NCBI RefSeq assembly: GCF_022559585.1
Contig: NZ_CP087114.1
Location: 1,880,501-1,944,500 of the forward strand
DNA length: 64,000 nt
Source: Bartonella machadoae
Lineage (GTDB): Bacteria > Pseudomonadota > Alphaproteobacteria > Rhizobiales > Rhizobiaceae
Direction of reading: 5' to 3'
Position 1 is the stretch's first letter. Each line of letters opens with the position of its first letter. A model generated the notes under the pieces. It was not told the origin of the DNA and searched no databases. It saw nothing but the letters and a program-made list of their open reading frames with translations. The translations under genes and the position numbers were made by a program. Below are positions 37,117 to 47,263 of this stretch, in pieces.

Positions 37117-38699
37117 TTTTATTTCCCCTTCCACAATATTGTTCAATCTTGTTCTCAAATAAGGGCGATCAAACAGCTTCTCTTCAATGTTGATACACTC
37201 AATTGCGTTCATTGTGCGAATATTGCCCCGACAAAAAGCACGATAATCCTTAAAAGCGTATATCTCTTCAATTCTCAATGTATGAAACACATTCTCTCTC
37301 AATGCATGATATGCATGATATGAAAATACTTTTTCTTTGCTCCAAAACCACCATTAGCGCGATACCCATTTGCCAAAACGCGGCAAATTTTCAAACCAAC
37401 GCGCGATGGATATCAGAAATCTTTAAATATATTCTGCCTCTCTTCAATAAAAAACGACATTGCGTTAAAAAACAACATTGTGCTGATGCCAACAATTTTT
37501 TAGCATATAATATAAAGAGTTAAGCTCCTTAAAGATTTCAACTTTTGCCCTCCTCATTTTTCAATTTCACTCTACACCTGACATCTGTACGCTTTTTAGC
37601 ACTCACAGAACCAGTGCGCGTTTCTTTCAGAAAGATTACCCTTTTTTACTTGGCTTCTTCTGCTTATACGAGCAGCATTCTCAACAGCACACAAAAGACA
37701 CTTTCTGAACATAGTCACGTGATAATATCAAAAAGATAATTTAAAATAATCAATGATTACCCTTTTCAATTATCATTCGCTTTTCTTTGCAGTAAGCGAC
37801 TATATAGGATTTTCTTAACCCTTTCAAGAGCTTCTAAAAAAACACCGTTCTATCGTCTTTTAACACCATAAATTCTTAAAACATCTCCATATTGATGTTT
37901 TCCGTATTTGATTAACAATTCATCTTTTTGTAGATTATTGCACTCAATAACATCAAGCACGTTTATGAATATCGCTTCGAATCTTTAAACGATACGAACA
38001 AAAAAGTTATAGAAAGAATAGCTTCCTCTGCCAAACAAATCTTCTACTATCAATTTTTTTGCTTCCAATTCAGAATGACATTCTATAGCCGTTCTTCTAT
38101 TTCACTGATCATATTGCTATTGCTTCACAAAAAACAACTTGCGCCCATTGCATTATAGCGTAGAAACAATCAGAAAATCTGTATAAAAGAATTTTTAGCA
38201 CACGAACTTAGCATATAAAAAACGAAGGAACACAACAAAGCTTCACTTTTTCATGCCCCATAACGCTAGAATACTGCAAATATTCATAAGAAACAAATTT
38301 AAGCTGATAAGCTATTTTGTATCACCATACATACAAACTGTAGCATTATACACTTCACAAAACTGATATCACAAAGAACAAAAGAGGTTCTTATGGTCGA
38401 TAGCATAAAAACTGCTCTGTTTTAATTGGACATTGAGTGTCATCATTAATACTTTATTAATATTTTTACCCCCTTGGCTTTTTTAAGAGGAATACATGAA
38501 AGAGCTCTCTTAACTTTTGTGTAAATTGTGCAAATAAATGCTGCAAATTCTTACAAAATGAAAAAAGAATTTTAAAATAGCAGATAAATTCTCCATCAAT
38601 TCCAGCTGTCACTTTCAACTTGCGTATGTTAACCTTTGCCTTGCCCACGCATTTTTAACAAAATCAAGCTCGATGGGAACGTTCTACCATAAAAGCTAC
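37117..38699. other. Long gene-poor stretch
   Basis: About 1.6 kb without a convincing gene. Short open frames here lack ribosome sites and plausible composition. Likely decayed accessory DNA. Confidence 0.45.
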
Positions 38700-38935
38700 T
38701 GCATGCACCGTCATCTTTACGTTTGTAAATGAGCACGCCGGCATCTATCATTGTATTTACCAGCCCTCAATCTTGCAATAGCCCTTGGTATTGCGACGAT
38801 TCATAATAGGCATTTTTACCCCTTAGAATTTTTTATCTACACATCAACCCCACTTGCAACATGCAGATACATAATTTTCCTTAATTCAATATAAGAAGCC
38901 TTAAGATGAGAAAATTTTACAATTTTTAGGGTTAT
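38700..38935 (-). pseudogene. Third integrase 5' remnant
   Basis: On the minus strand 38700-38815 matches the first ~40 codons of the integrase (ATGCC... GGCTATT... GATGCCGGCGT... CGTAAAGATGACGGTGC) and 38816-38935 matches its upstream region. The frame is destroyed by indels. Confidence 0.7.
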
Positions 38936-40118
38936 GACACAAATCATAAAAACGATTATTTGTCTTCAAAATCAATATATTATCAATATTAAATGATATT
39001 TATTCCTTTCAGAATAGTTTTACATCTTCCACTCCCTCTTGAGAATAAAAAACAACCCACCTGCAATTTATTGATTTCTTATGAAAAGATCTATGCCGTA
39101 CACAGGTGTTTATCTTTTAAATATAAATCTGTTCCCTTCTATAAAAGGAATTCTTTCATCTAAAAGCTAGCATTTTGTTCATTAAAATTGATCTTATACG
39201 CCCAAACGCACAAAATCATGAAAGTTTTGACAAAAAAACAACACCTCTTTCCATTACCCATAGCAATGAAACAAACAAGGACTCTGCTTTTTCTCTGCCT
39301 AAAAAAATGAAGAACCCTTCCCATTCCATCTGATGAAAAACGAATTTTTGAGAAAGAAAGATGACACCTGTTAATCATTTAATAAATCTCTAAACGCAAC
39401 AAGCAAATTCTTCTCTAAATATCACATTCAACTTTATTGTTCTCCATTTGGTTGATACAAAGAAAATAAGAAGCAAATAGAAAGAGCATCGCCTCATAGG
39501 CGCCCTCTCTCACCATTCTAAAGGACAAAATTCTCCGATATGATAGAGAGAAATACGCCCTCTTAAAATTCACCTGCACATTAAACAGCACAAAATGATA
39601 CAACTTGATTTTACATGCACAATTTGATTTTGCAATTGTCAGCATAATCTAAAATGCATTGATCAATAGACTTTCTCAGCTGTTTCATGACACGCATCGT
39701 CACACACAGTTGTAAAGATTTTAAATGTGATACATTTTTACATGTTATCCATTCTATCAACACTGAAAGTGCGCTTATAACAGCTGGTGATATTCTTCCT
39801 CGTCTTTTTGTTGTTTAATAATCATGCGCTTTAAGGAAAAAATCTTCATGGCAAGCAAAGTGTATAAGAATCTAGGCCATACAAAAGTGCTCCCTTTCAC
39901 AAAGCGCTTAACATTGGCGCTCTCACGATAAGGAGGTCGATATTATATCCACTATCCCCATAAAAAGTATGAGACAATACGCAATTTACACAATCCAGCC
40001 TTCAATACAAAAAACAGAGCCGTGTAAATACAATCACCAGATACTCGACCTGTATTTATACCTTCTTTGCTTTTTAGAAAGCCACAGTCAATCAATGGCA
40101 ACTTATTGTTCCCTCTTT
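38936..40118. other. Gene-poor stretch
   Basis: No supportable gene on either strand. AT-rich; short frames only. Confidence 0.4.
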
Positions 40119-40349
40119 TTATAATTTCCCGTATTTTTGTGAAAGCAATTCGCGCACCTCATCTGCTATTTTTGTTCCACGACTTGCACAACTCATCTTA
40201 ATCAAGCGATGTAAACTTTCTGGAACATCAATAGTAAGACGCTTCATAGCACCGTCCCTTTTATCTTTATGGCTTTCTACCCATGCATCAGCTGTTAAAG
40301 GAATTGATTTATGGGTTGGCTTCGTGCCAATCTTAATTTTTTTATTCAT
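40119..40349 (-). CDS. Ribbon-helix-helix partition/regulatory protein
   Basis: A 76-residue protein with a basic N-terminus and a C-terminal ribbon-helix-helix: RLTIDVPESLHRLIK (strand then helix A) and SCASRGTKIADEVRELLSQK (helix B). It overlaps the ParA stop by 4 bases, so the two are co-translated. This arrangement is found in plasmid partition pairs and in VirC1/VirC2-type pairs. It should bind DNA near its own operon and act with the ATPase. The inverted repeat at 40987-41018 is a candidate target. Confidence 0.8.
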   Translation of the reverse strand: MNKKIKIGTKPTHKSIPLTADAWVESHKDKRDGAMKRLTIDVPESLHRLIKMSCASRGTKIADEVRELLSQKYGKL

Positions 40350-40975
40350 TGCGCTAACTCCTTGATTTCCGCGGCAACCGCTTCAATCTCTGCTGCTGCG
40401 GGTCCTTGCCTATCAACTTCATAAACAGCTTTCCCCTGTGCTGTCGCTTCTGCAAAAATCACGCGCTGTGCAACGCTCGCAGAAAGAACATGCTCTGAAT
40501 ACACTCCAAGGGCTTCCCCCACATCCCGCCCGATTGCTGTATTGACTATTTTACGATTAATAACAAAAGCAGATTTCAAGTTTCCTTTATAGACGCGTGC
40601 TTCGCCAATAAGTTTCACAATTCCATCAGCTGCCCAAATATCATATGGACTGGGTTGAACAGGAATGAGGACCAAATCTGAAGCCATAAGAGCACTACGC
40701 GCAAGATCCGTCACCCGTGGAGGACCATCAATAAAAATATGATCATAATCACAACCAATTTGTGTAATCTCTTTGTGAACTGTTGCACGTGGCAACCCCA
40801 CAACTGGAAATAAAGGAGCCTCTTCACGAGCCGCCGCCCAATCCAATGCACTTCCTTGCGGATCAACATCAATAAGCAACACACGTGCTCCAGTCCGTGC
40901 AAAGCTAGCAGCAAGATTTACGCTTAATGTGGTTTTCCCTACCCCTCCTTTTTGATTTAAAAGTCCAATGATCAT
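40346..40975 (-). CDS. ParA-family partition ATPase
   Basis: A 209-residue Walker-type ATPase. The deviant Walker A is KGGVGKTT at residues ~9-16, the A' motif is LLIDVDPQGSALDW and the B region DHIFIDGPP. Size and motifs fit small plasmid ParA or VirC1-like proteins, which position DNA or relaxosomes. It is the first gene of a two-gene operon with the ribbon-helix-helix protein. A plasmid-type partition pair on a chromosome near a conjugation-derived secretion system suggests a remnant of an integrated plasmid or conjugative element. Whether it still acts in segregation is unknown. Confidence 0.9.
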   Translation of the reverse strand: MIIGLLNQKGGVGKTTLSVNLAASFARTGARVLLIDVDPQGSALDWAAAREEAPLFPVVGLPRATVHKEITQIGCDYDHIFIDGPPRVTDLARSALMASDLVLIPVQPSPYDIWAADGIVKLIGEARVYKGNLKSAFVINRKIVNTAIGRDVGEALGVYSEHVLSASVAQRVIFAEATAQGKAVYEVDRQGPAAAEIEAVAAEIKELAQ

Positions 40976-40986
40976 TCATGACGCCT

Positions 40987-41018
40987 TTCTGTATTATCGT
41001 TTTTACGATTATACAGAA
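40987..41018. promoter_or_regulatory. Inverted repeat upstream of parA
   Basis: TTCTGTATTATCGT and ACGATTATACAGAA, 14-base arms with one mismatch and a 4-base spacer, 12 bases before the parA start. Likely autoregulatory operator for the ribbon-helix-helix protein. Confidence 0.6.
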
Positions 41019-41028
41019 AAGAACAAAA

Positions 41029-41190
41029 GAGGCAAGCATCTAAAGTATGCAAAACAATCTCTTCCCTCTTTTATGGATAAAAACGACACGCCTGTACCCT
41101 CCCACATTGAAGACCATCACCTTCCCCTCTACTGATACAATCGACAAAAGGAAAAACAGAACACTCCAGAAACGCATCGAACAATTAACA
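41029..41190 (+). repeat. Direct repeat, copy 1 (~160 bp)
   Basis: Matches 41590-41755 with moderate divergence; shared words include CGACACGCCT, TTGAAGACCATCAC and ACAATCGACAAAAGGAAAA. The two copies flank an integrase remnant, so this looks like a tandem duplication that later decayed. Confidence 0.7.
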
Positions 41191-41200
41191 TCACATTGAT

Positions 41201-41560
41201 TTATAACGATAATTTATCGTTTTTCCTGTTAAATGAGAGATCCGAATATCCTAAGATTCTCTCATTTCAAACTTGCTTATATTGAATCAATCAAAACTAT
41301 CCCCTTGCACACCACAAGTAGGATTAATGTATGGATAAAAAACTCTAAAGAAAGGCGTAAATATGAATCGTCTCAATACCAAGAGCTATTATAACATTGG
41401 GAACCGGTAAAGAGGATAATGGCGCCAGCTTGTACCTTCATAAGCGCAAAGATGATGGTGCTCTGTGGATTTTACGCGATACCATTTAAGGGCAGCGTCG
41501 TGAAATGGGCTTGGGTGCTTTAAGAGATGTCTCTTTAAAGCAAGCGCGTGAATTGAAGTC
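41201..41560 (+). pseudogene. Fourth integrase 5' remnant with upstream palindrome
   Basis: It starts with the shared upstream element: palindrome AACGATAATTTATCGTT at 41206-41222, then GAGAGATCCGAATATCC and AAGATTCTCTCATTTC. From 41363 it copies the integrase start (ATGAATCGTCTCAATACCAA) to about codon 75. Stops and indels kill the frame. Confidence 0.75.
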
Positions 41561-41589
41561 TACATTTTGACATTTCTCAAGCACTAAAA

Positions 41590-41755
41590 GGAACAAAGGA
41601 GACAAGCACCCAAAGTATACAAAACTATCCTTTCCCTCTTGTATAGATAAAAGCGACACGCCTATACCCTCCCGCATTGAAGACCATCACTTCCCCCTAA
41701 CCATTGCTACAATCGACAAAAGGAAAAGCAGAGCTCTCCAGAAACGCATCAAAAA
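41590..41755 (+). repeat. Direct repeat, copy 2
   Basis: Second copy of the 41029-41190 repeat, on the far side of the integrase remnant. A further short repeat (GTCTACATTTT...TTTCTCAAGCA) occurs at about 41559 and 41761. Confidence 0.7.
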
Positions 41756-42279
41756 TTGAGGTCTACATTTTTATATTTCTCAAGCAATGCTTTGAATGAA
41801 AGACTTCATCATTCTACCACAACCCAAAAAGTTGAAAAAATCCTGTAGAATCAAGCTTTCCTCTTTTTCTTCATAAAGATACAAAGCCAATGATCATAGA
41901 AAAAGGGTAATCAACAATTCTTTTAAGTTATCTTTTTGCTAGTGTTGCGTGACGATGTTGAGAAAGTATTTTTTGTGTACTATGTCATCAACAACATTAG
42001 TTTTCTCCTCAGAAGGCATTTTCTTCAAAGATGATAAAGGTGATGAGGCAAGATATCCAACGCTCACATGATAATAAGCGAAGAAAGTTAAGCATTAAAC
42101 AATCAATACATTTATATCTCTGTAAAATCCCCTATCATTTTTCCAAGCAATTTTATTCTTCTCGACAGATGACGCATTTCTGTTAAAGTCTTCTCTCAAA
42201 AAGTTTCATGCTGCTCGTGCTTTTGGGTAATCGAATATGAAAATATCTTAAAGAGAAAGCGTATCGGAGAACAACAAAG
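41756..42279. other. Intergenic, no gene seen
   Basis: Upstream region of the DUF442 gene. No coding or structured element recognised. Confidence 0.35.
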
Positions 42280-42609
42280 ATGAACTTACAACAAATTGGC
42301 CCTGATATTTTTATCAGCGGGCAGATCAGTGTTGAAAATATCAAAACACTCGCACAAGCTGGCTTTAAAACAATTATTTGTAACCGCCCCGATCAAGAAG
42401 ATGCTGACCAACCTGATTTTTCCATCATAAAAGCAGCAGCACAAGAATATGGCATAACAGCCTATCATATTCCTATCGTGCCCCCTAGCATAAAAAAAAC
42501 AGATGTTGAAACCATGAAAACAATCTTAGAAACAGCATCAACACCTCTTCTCGCCTATTGCTACAAGGGAACACGCTCCATACATCTTTATCGTTTAGCC
42601 AGCCTTTAA
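42280..42609 (+). CDS. DUF442 / beta-lactamase hydrolase-like phosphatase domain protein
   Basis: A 109-residue single-domain protein of the DUF442 group (protein-tyrosine-phosphatase-like fold). It has the N-terminal ISGQISVENIKTLAQAGFKT and the phosphate-binding loop YCYKGTRS with the catalytic Cys and Arg. The usual loop reads C-R-S-G-T-R-S, so Y-K in place of R-S is a variation. In relatives fused to a metallo-beta-lactamase domain it acts in sulfide metabolism; here it stands alone. GGAG lies about 12 bases before the ATG. The substrate is unknown. Confidence 0.8.
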   Translation: MNLQQIGPDIFISGQISVENIKTLAQAGFKTIICNRPDQEDADQPDFSIIKAAAQEYGITAYHIPIVPPSIKKTDVETMKTILETASTPLLAYCYKGTRSIHLYRLASL

Positions 42610-42700
42610 TCATCTATCTTAACGGATCATAAAGAAACAAGCAGTAAACTTTTACATGATCATAAAAGCCTAAGAGTTTCATAAATTTACGAGAAAGCGC

Positions 42701-42862
42701 ATGTTGAAATCAGATCTCCAAACCGTTGCTTCTTCCTCTCAGCAGCGAAAGGCGCATATACTCCATGATGTTTTAGAATATATCTTTGTGCTCATAGTCA
42801 GTTTAAGTGCTCTTTTTGCTGCTCTGCTCTCCTTTTTTGACCAACTTAGACCCTATTTTTAA
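42701..42862 (+). CDS. Small membrane protein ORF overlapping the ribF repeats
   Basis: A 53-codon frame with a basic, polar N-terminus and one strong hydrophobic segment (VLEYIFVLIVSLSALFAALL, residues ~24-43), ending FFDQLRPYF. Only a weak purine-rich stretch precedes the ATG. Its last ~10 codons lie in sequence that is repeated at each junction of the ribF 3' array, so the original gene was probably convergent with ribF and overlapped its end. It may be a genuine small membrane protein or the remains of a longer one. Confidence 0.4.
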   Translation: MLKSDLQTVASSSQQRKAHILHDVLEYIFVLIVSLSALFAALLSFFDQLRPYF

Positions 42863-44568
42863 AAGTAAGTAGCTGATCCAACTGCAACACGGGTTGTACT
42901 GTCGCTAAAATTGCTTTTGCTGCTTTTTCATCGCGTCGCATTTGTGCAATTAAAGGCTCAAGCCCATCGAATTTTTCTTGTCCTCGTAAAAACTGGAAAA
43001 AAGAAACGGTGCAACTTTCTCCATAAAGATCATCATTGAAATCAAACAAATAAGTTTCCAGAAGTGGTGCACCATTTTTAACAACTGTTGGGCGACAACC
43101 AAAACTTGCAACCCCATCTCCTTTTTTTGACCAACTTAGACTTTATTTTTAAAAGTAAGTAGCTGATCCAACTGCGACACGGGTTGTACTGTTGCCAAAA
43201 TTGCTTTTGCTACTTTTTCATCGCGTCGCATTTGTGCAATTAAAGGTTCAAGCCCATCGAATTTTTCTTGTCCTCGTAAAAACTGGAAAAAAGAAACGGT
43301 GCAACTTTCTCCATAAAGATCATCATTGAAATCGAACAAATAAGTTTCCAGAAGTGGCGCACCATTTTTAACAACTGTCGGGCGACAACCAAAACTTGCA
43401 ATCCCATCTCCTTTTTTTGACCAACTTAGACTTTATTTTTAAAAGTAAGTAGCTGATCCAACTGCGACACTAGTTGTACTGTTGCCAAGATTGCTTTTGC
43501 TGCTTTTTCATCGCGTCGCATTTGTGCAATTAAAGGTTCAAGCCCATCGAATTTTTCTTGTCCTCGTAAAAACTGGAAAAAAGAAACGGTGCAACTTTCT
43601 CCATAAAGATCATCATTGAAATCGAACAAATAAGTTTCCAGAAGTGGCGCACCATTTTTAACAACTGTCGGGCGACAACCAAAACTTGCAATCCCATCTC
43701 CTTTTTTTGACCAACTTAGACTTTATTTTTAAAAGTAAGTAGCTGATCCAACTGCGACACTAGTTGTACTGTTGCCAAGATTGCTTTTGCTGCTTTTTCA
43801 TCGCGTCGCATTTGTGCAATTAAAGGTTCAAGCCCATCGAATTTTTCTTGTCCTCGTAAAAACTGGAAAAAAGAAACGGTGCAACTTTCTCCATAAAGAT
43901 CATCATTGAAATCGAACAAATAAGTTTCCAGAAGTGGCGCACCATTTTTAACAACTGTCGGGCGACAACCAAAACTTGCAATCCCATCTCCTTTTTTTGA
44001 CCAACTTAGACTTTATTTTTAAAAGTAAGTAGCTGATCCAACTGCGACACTAGTTGTACTGTTGCCAAGATTGCTTTTGCTGCTTTTTCATCGCGTCGCA
44101 TTTGTGCAATTAAAGGTTCAAGCCCATCGAATTTTTCTTGTCCTCGTAAAAACTGGAAAAAAGAAACGGTGCAACTTTCTCCATAAAGATCATCATTGAA
44201 ATCGAACAAATAAGTTTCCAGAAGTGGCGCACCATTTTTAACAACTGTCGGGCGACAACCAAAACTTGCAATCCCATCTCCTTTTTTTGACCAACTTAGA
44301 CTTTATTTTTAAAAGTAAGTAGCTGATCCAACTGCGACACGGGTTGTACTGTCGCCAAGATTGCTTTTGCTGCTTTTTCATCGCGTTGCATTTGTGCAAT
44401 TAAAGGCTCAAGCCCATCGAATTTTTCTTGCCCTCGTAAAAACTGGAAGAAAGAAACGGTGCAACTTTCTCCATAAAGATCATCATTGAAATCAAACAAA
44501 TAAGTTTCCAGAAGTGGCGCACCATTTTTAACAACTGTCGGGCGACAACCAAAACTTGCAACCCCATC
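42831..44568 (-). repeat. 290-bp tandem array of the ribF 3' end (6 copies)
   Basis: Exact period of 290 bases: the junction word GACCAACTTAGAC recurs at 42839, 43129, 43419, 43709, 43999 and 44289. Five copies are extra and one is the true end of ribF. Each extra copy holds a 67-codon minus-strand frame (42846-43049, 43136-43339, 43426-43629, 43716-43919, 44006-44209) starting MFDFNDDLYGES and covering the C-terminal part of the riboflavin kinase domain. Copies three to five look identical, so expansion is recent. The small frames lack ribosome sites of their own and are probably not genes. Confidence 0.95.
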
Positions 44569-45297
44569 ATGTAAAACACCATTGGCACGACGCAAACGTA
44601 CCGCATAAACACCATGCGCCAAATTGGCTTGAAAAGGCAACATCTGATTAGCGGTTGGAAATCCCAACAGGCGTCCTAGTTTTTCACCCTGAATAACATT
44701 TGCACGCACGCGATAATGATAGCCTAACAAATGAGCTGCTTTTTCGACCATTCCCTGTGAAAGCAGCTTACGAATAGAACTTGAAGAAACAATCACCTGT
44801 TGTTGCTCTTGTGTGTGAGAAACACAAGGAACGAGCACAACCTCAAAACCGCATTGTTTTCCCCTTTGACAAAGAAGCTGTGCATTTCCACTTTTCTGAT
44901 GACCAAAGTGAAAATTTTCACCTGTTACGACAACGGAAACATCAAAAACTTGTTTTAAAATCATATGGATAAATTGGTCGGCTGCAAGAGCAGCAAAATC
45001 TGCATCAAAGGGCTGTTCAATCACCCCATTAAATCCCATGATTTTAAAGATTTCAGCTTTTTCAGCGGCTTGTGTCAAGCGATCAACAGGAGCAGAAGGG
45101 CAAAAAAAACTTCTTGGATGTGGCTCAAAGGTTAGAACAACCGCGGGTTTATTTTTCATCCGCGCGAAATCAAGCGCGGCTTGCAGCACTGCCTGATGTC
45201 CACAATGAACACCATCAAAGTTTCCAAGTGCCAACACGGCTCCTCGCCAAGGCAAAGGAAGCCTATCAATCCCCTGAAGACGCAAAAAATCAGACAT
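44296..45297 (-). CDS. ribF: Bifunctional riboflavin kinase / FAD synthetase
   Basis: A 333-residue enzyme that phosphorylates riboflavin to FMN and adenylates it to FAD. The N-terminal nucleotidyltransferase domain has LALGNFDGVHCGHQAVL with the H-x-G-H core and VVTGENFHFGHQKSG. The C-terminal kinase domain has KLGRLLGFPTAN and the downstream GVYAVRLRR, then ETYLFDFNDDLYG. I chose the ATG at 45297, which overlaps the stop of the HAD gene by one base (TAATG), rather than the upstream alternative at 45312. It is co-transcribed with that gene. The last ~275 bases are the template for the tandem array downstream; the gene itself looks intact. Confidence 0.95.
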   Translation of the reverse strand: MSDFLRLQGIDRLPLPWRGAVLALGNFDGVHCGHQAVLQAALDFARMKNKPAVVLTFEPHPRSFFCPSAPVDRLTQAAEKAEIFKIMGFNGVIEQPFDADFAALAADQFIHMILKQVFDVSVVVTGENFHFGHQKSGNAQLLCQRGKQCGFEVVLVPCVSHTQEQQQVIVSSSSIRKLLSQGMVEKAAHLLGYHYRVRANVIQGEKLGRLLGFPTANQMLPFQANLAHGVYAVRLRRANGVLHDGVASFGCRPTVVKNGAPLLETYLFDFNDDLYGESCTVSFFQFLRGQEKFDGLEPLIAQMQRDEKAAKAILATVQPVSQLDQLLTFKNKV

Positions 45298-46142
45298 TAT
45301 TGCAGGGCCCACATGATGGCTTGTGGCTTATAACCATGACGTTCAAGAAAAGAGTACAAAGCTTGTTTATCCACGACACCATTTTGCATATAGTCATAAC
45401 GATGAATTCCCCCCATAATATAAAGGGCATCAAGACCAAAATGGACAGCCCCTTTAATATCGGTCAAAAGACCATCACCAATAGCTAACACCTGTTTTTT
45501 TTCTGCTGTTCCACGAATTTTTTGCAATTTTTCAAAGGCACATTCATAAATAGGTGCATAAGGCTTACCAGCAATACGAACCTCTCCCCCTAATTGTTGG
45601 TAAAGACGCGCCAACGCACCAGCACACCAAAATTCCTGATGCCCGTAATGAACGATTACATCAGGGTTAGCACAAATGAAAGGCAAATTACGCGCTCGCA
45701 GACGGTGAAACATCTCCTCATAAGCAGAGGGCTCTTCATCAAGATCTTCAAGAAAACCACTACAAACCACGACAGAAGCTTCCCATTCCTCAACCAGTTC
45801 ACACTCTAACCCTTCAAACAACATCAAATCCCGCTGCTGACCAATAAAAAAAACTTTACGCGGTGCGGCACGAATAAGATCGCGCGTCACATCCCCTGAT
45901 GTGATAATAGCATCATAATAATCACTATGCACATTCATGTTTTGTAATTGCGCAATGACATTGTCCCGTGGTCGAGGTGAATTGGTCAATAAAATGACAC
46001 TTTTTCCCATCTGTCGAATTTCGTGCAAAACTTTCAATGCCGGTTCAAATGCATGCACACCATTATGCACAACACCCCAAACATCGCAAAAAACAGCATC
46101 GTAATGCGCTATAACAGTCTCAATATGGGTAAGTTCATTCAT
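45297..46142 (-). CDS. HAD-superfamily phosphatase, subclass IIA (TIGR01459-like)
   Basis: A 281-residue HAD hydrolase related to NagD. Motif I reads DVWGVVHNG, motif II LLTNSPRP, and the cap is of the C2 type. GKPYAPIYECAF and IGDGLLTDIKGA give motifs III and IV, and YIMGGIH follows. Subclass IIA enzymes dephosphorylate small sugar or nucleotide phosphates; the substrate is not known. The ATG at 46142 has AGGTG close upstream; an in-frame ATG at 46166 adds eight residues. It precedes ribF with a TAATG overlap, a pairing common in Rhizobiales. Confidence 0.9.
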   Translation of the reverse strand: MNELTHIETVIAHYDAVFCDVWGVVHNGVHAFEPALKVLHEIRQMGKSVILLTNSPRPRDNVIAQLQNMNVHSDYYDAIITSGDVTRDLIRAAPRKVFFIGQQRDLMLFEGLECELVEEWEASVVVCSGFLEDLDEEPSAYEEMFHRLRARNLPFICANPDVIVHYGHQEFWCAGALARLYQQLGGEVRIAGKPYAPIYECAFEKLQKIRGTAEKKQVLAIGDGLLTDIKGAVHFGLDALYIMGGIHRYDYMQNGVVDKQALYSFLERHGYKPQAIMWALQ

Positions 46143-47263
46143 CTTGCACCTGTTTAATATATTCACTCTTTATCAAACTGTCTTTTACTTAAAAATGACT
46201 TATCAAAAAACTATTCTTCTATCTCTTGCTTTCTCAAAATTCTCTTTTTTCTCTACAGTTTCTCAAACATGAAGACAGAAAATCATTTTTTTGTCCGTAT
46301 AACTTTTTATCATCAAAGATGATCTGAGTTATACATGAGGAAAACAAGAATTATAAAAGAATATTCTTTTATAATTTATTGATTTCTATATTTTTTGGAT
46401 ATTAAATTCTTGGGTGGTTTCATATATGAAACACAAAGAGAAGGCAATTTCTTTTGTATTTTCTTAACTGTTTAAAAAGCATTCTTACGCTAGAAAGAAT
46501 TCTACCCCTCAGCAATAGAATAGAGCACCAAAGAGCGTAGCGTATCGTTCAAAAATGGAGCATGCATATTAACAAATGCGCTCTTCCTGTAACATTCATT
46601 GATAAAAGTCTTGAGAGGAAACAATAGGCTTATGCCCCTCAATCTTCCATTCCTTCAATGATCTCAGGAGTCTTAGTACCATATCCCCCACCCTATCTAT
46701 AAAGACAAAGGATGCGCAGATGAATGAAAACACAATTCTAAAATTTCAAAAGTATCAAGAGTATAATGTATTTTGAAGAGCAAACAATAACTCTGCAATT
46801 GCCTCTAACAAAGGAGAAGTTGCATGTTTTCTTGCTATTCTGTAACGAAAAAAGTCCTTTCTACGCATAAAGCGATACCCACTAATTGAGGAAAAGGAAA
46901 AGAGAAAGGAGATCCTTTGCTAAATCATCGCGACAGTGAAGAAAAGTTTCAAGGCAAATACAGCAAACTTTTCCCGCACGACACCCGAAAAAAGAAGACG
47001 TATTGAAGGACACACTCTTCATTTTTCTCCTTAGGAATTCGTCAATCAATCCAAACTATATTAAAAATTATAAAAAAATAAATTTTTCATCCGCTTTACG
47101 GATATTGTAGTTCAAGAAATCTTTTTAGAATCTAGAGTTTAGAACAGACGCGCAACAAACAGCCGTTGCACAATCGCATCATATATGAAGGCTATTCTAG
47201 GTTTTGGCACTCCATCTCTCAGGAGATCTTATAACAGACTTGTCATACGTTTAGGCAAGATAT
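46143..47263. other. Gene-free stretch with long palindrome
   Basis: About 1.1 kb with no supportable gene. It holds a perfect 28-bp palindrome at 46349-46376. The remainder is AT-rich decayed DNA. Confidence 0.45.
46349..46376. repeat. Perfect 28-bp palindrome
   Basis: Half-site AATTATAAAAGAAT followed directly by its reverse complement. It lies ~205 bases upstream of the HAD/ribF operon start. It could be an operator or a bidirectional terminator. Confidence 0.6.

Noticed and set aside
37545..37739. 64-codon plus-strand frame in the gene-poor stretch
   Set aside because: No ribosome site, unbalanced composition and no recognisable motif.
42846..44209. Five 67-codon minus-strand frames as separate genes
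   Set aside because: They are copies of the ribF C-terminus within a tandem array, with no ribosome site or promoter of their own.
42831..44568. CRISPR-like array (regular period)
   Set aside because: The period is 290 bp with no spacers and the units are coding fragments of ribF.
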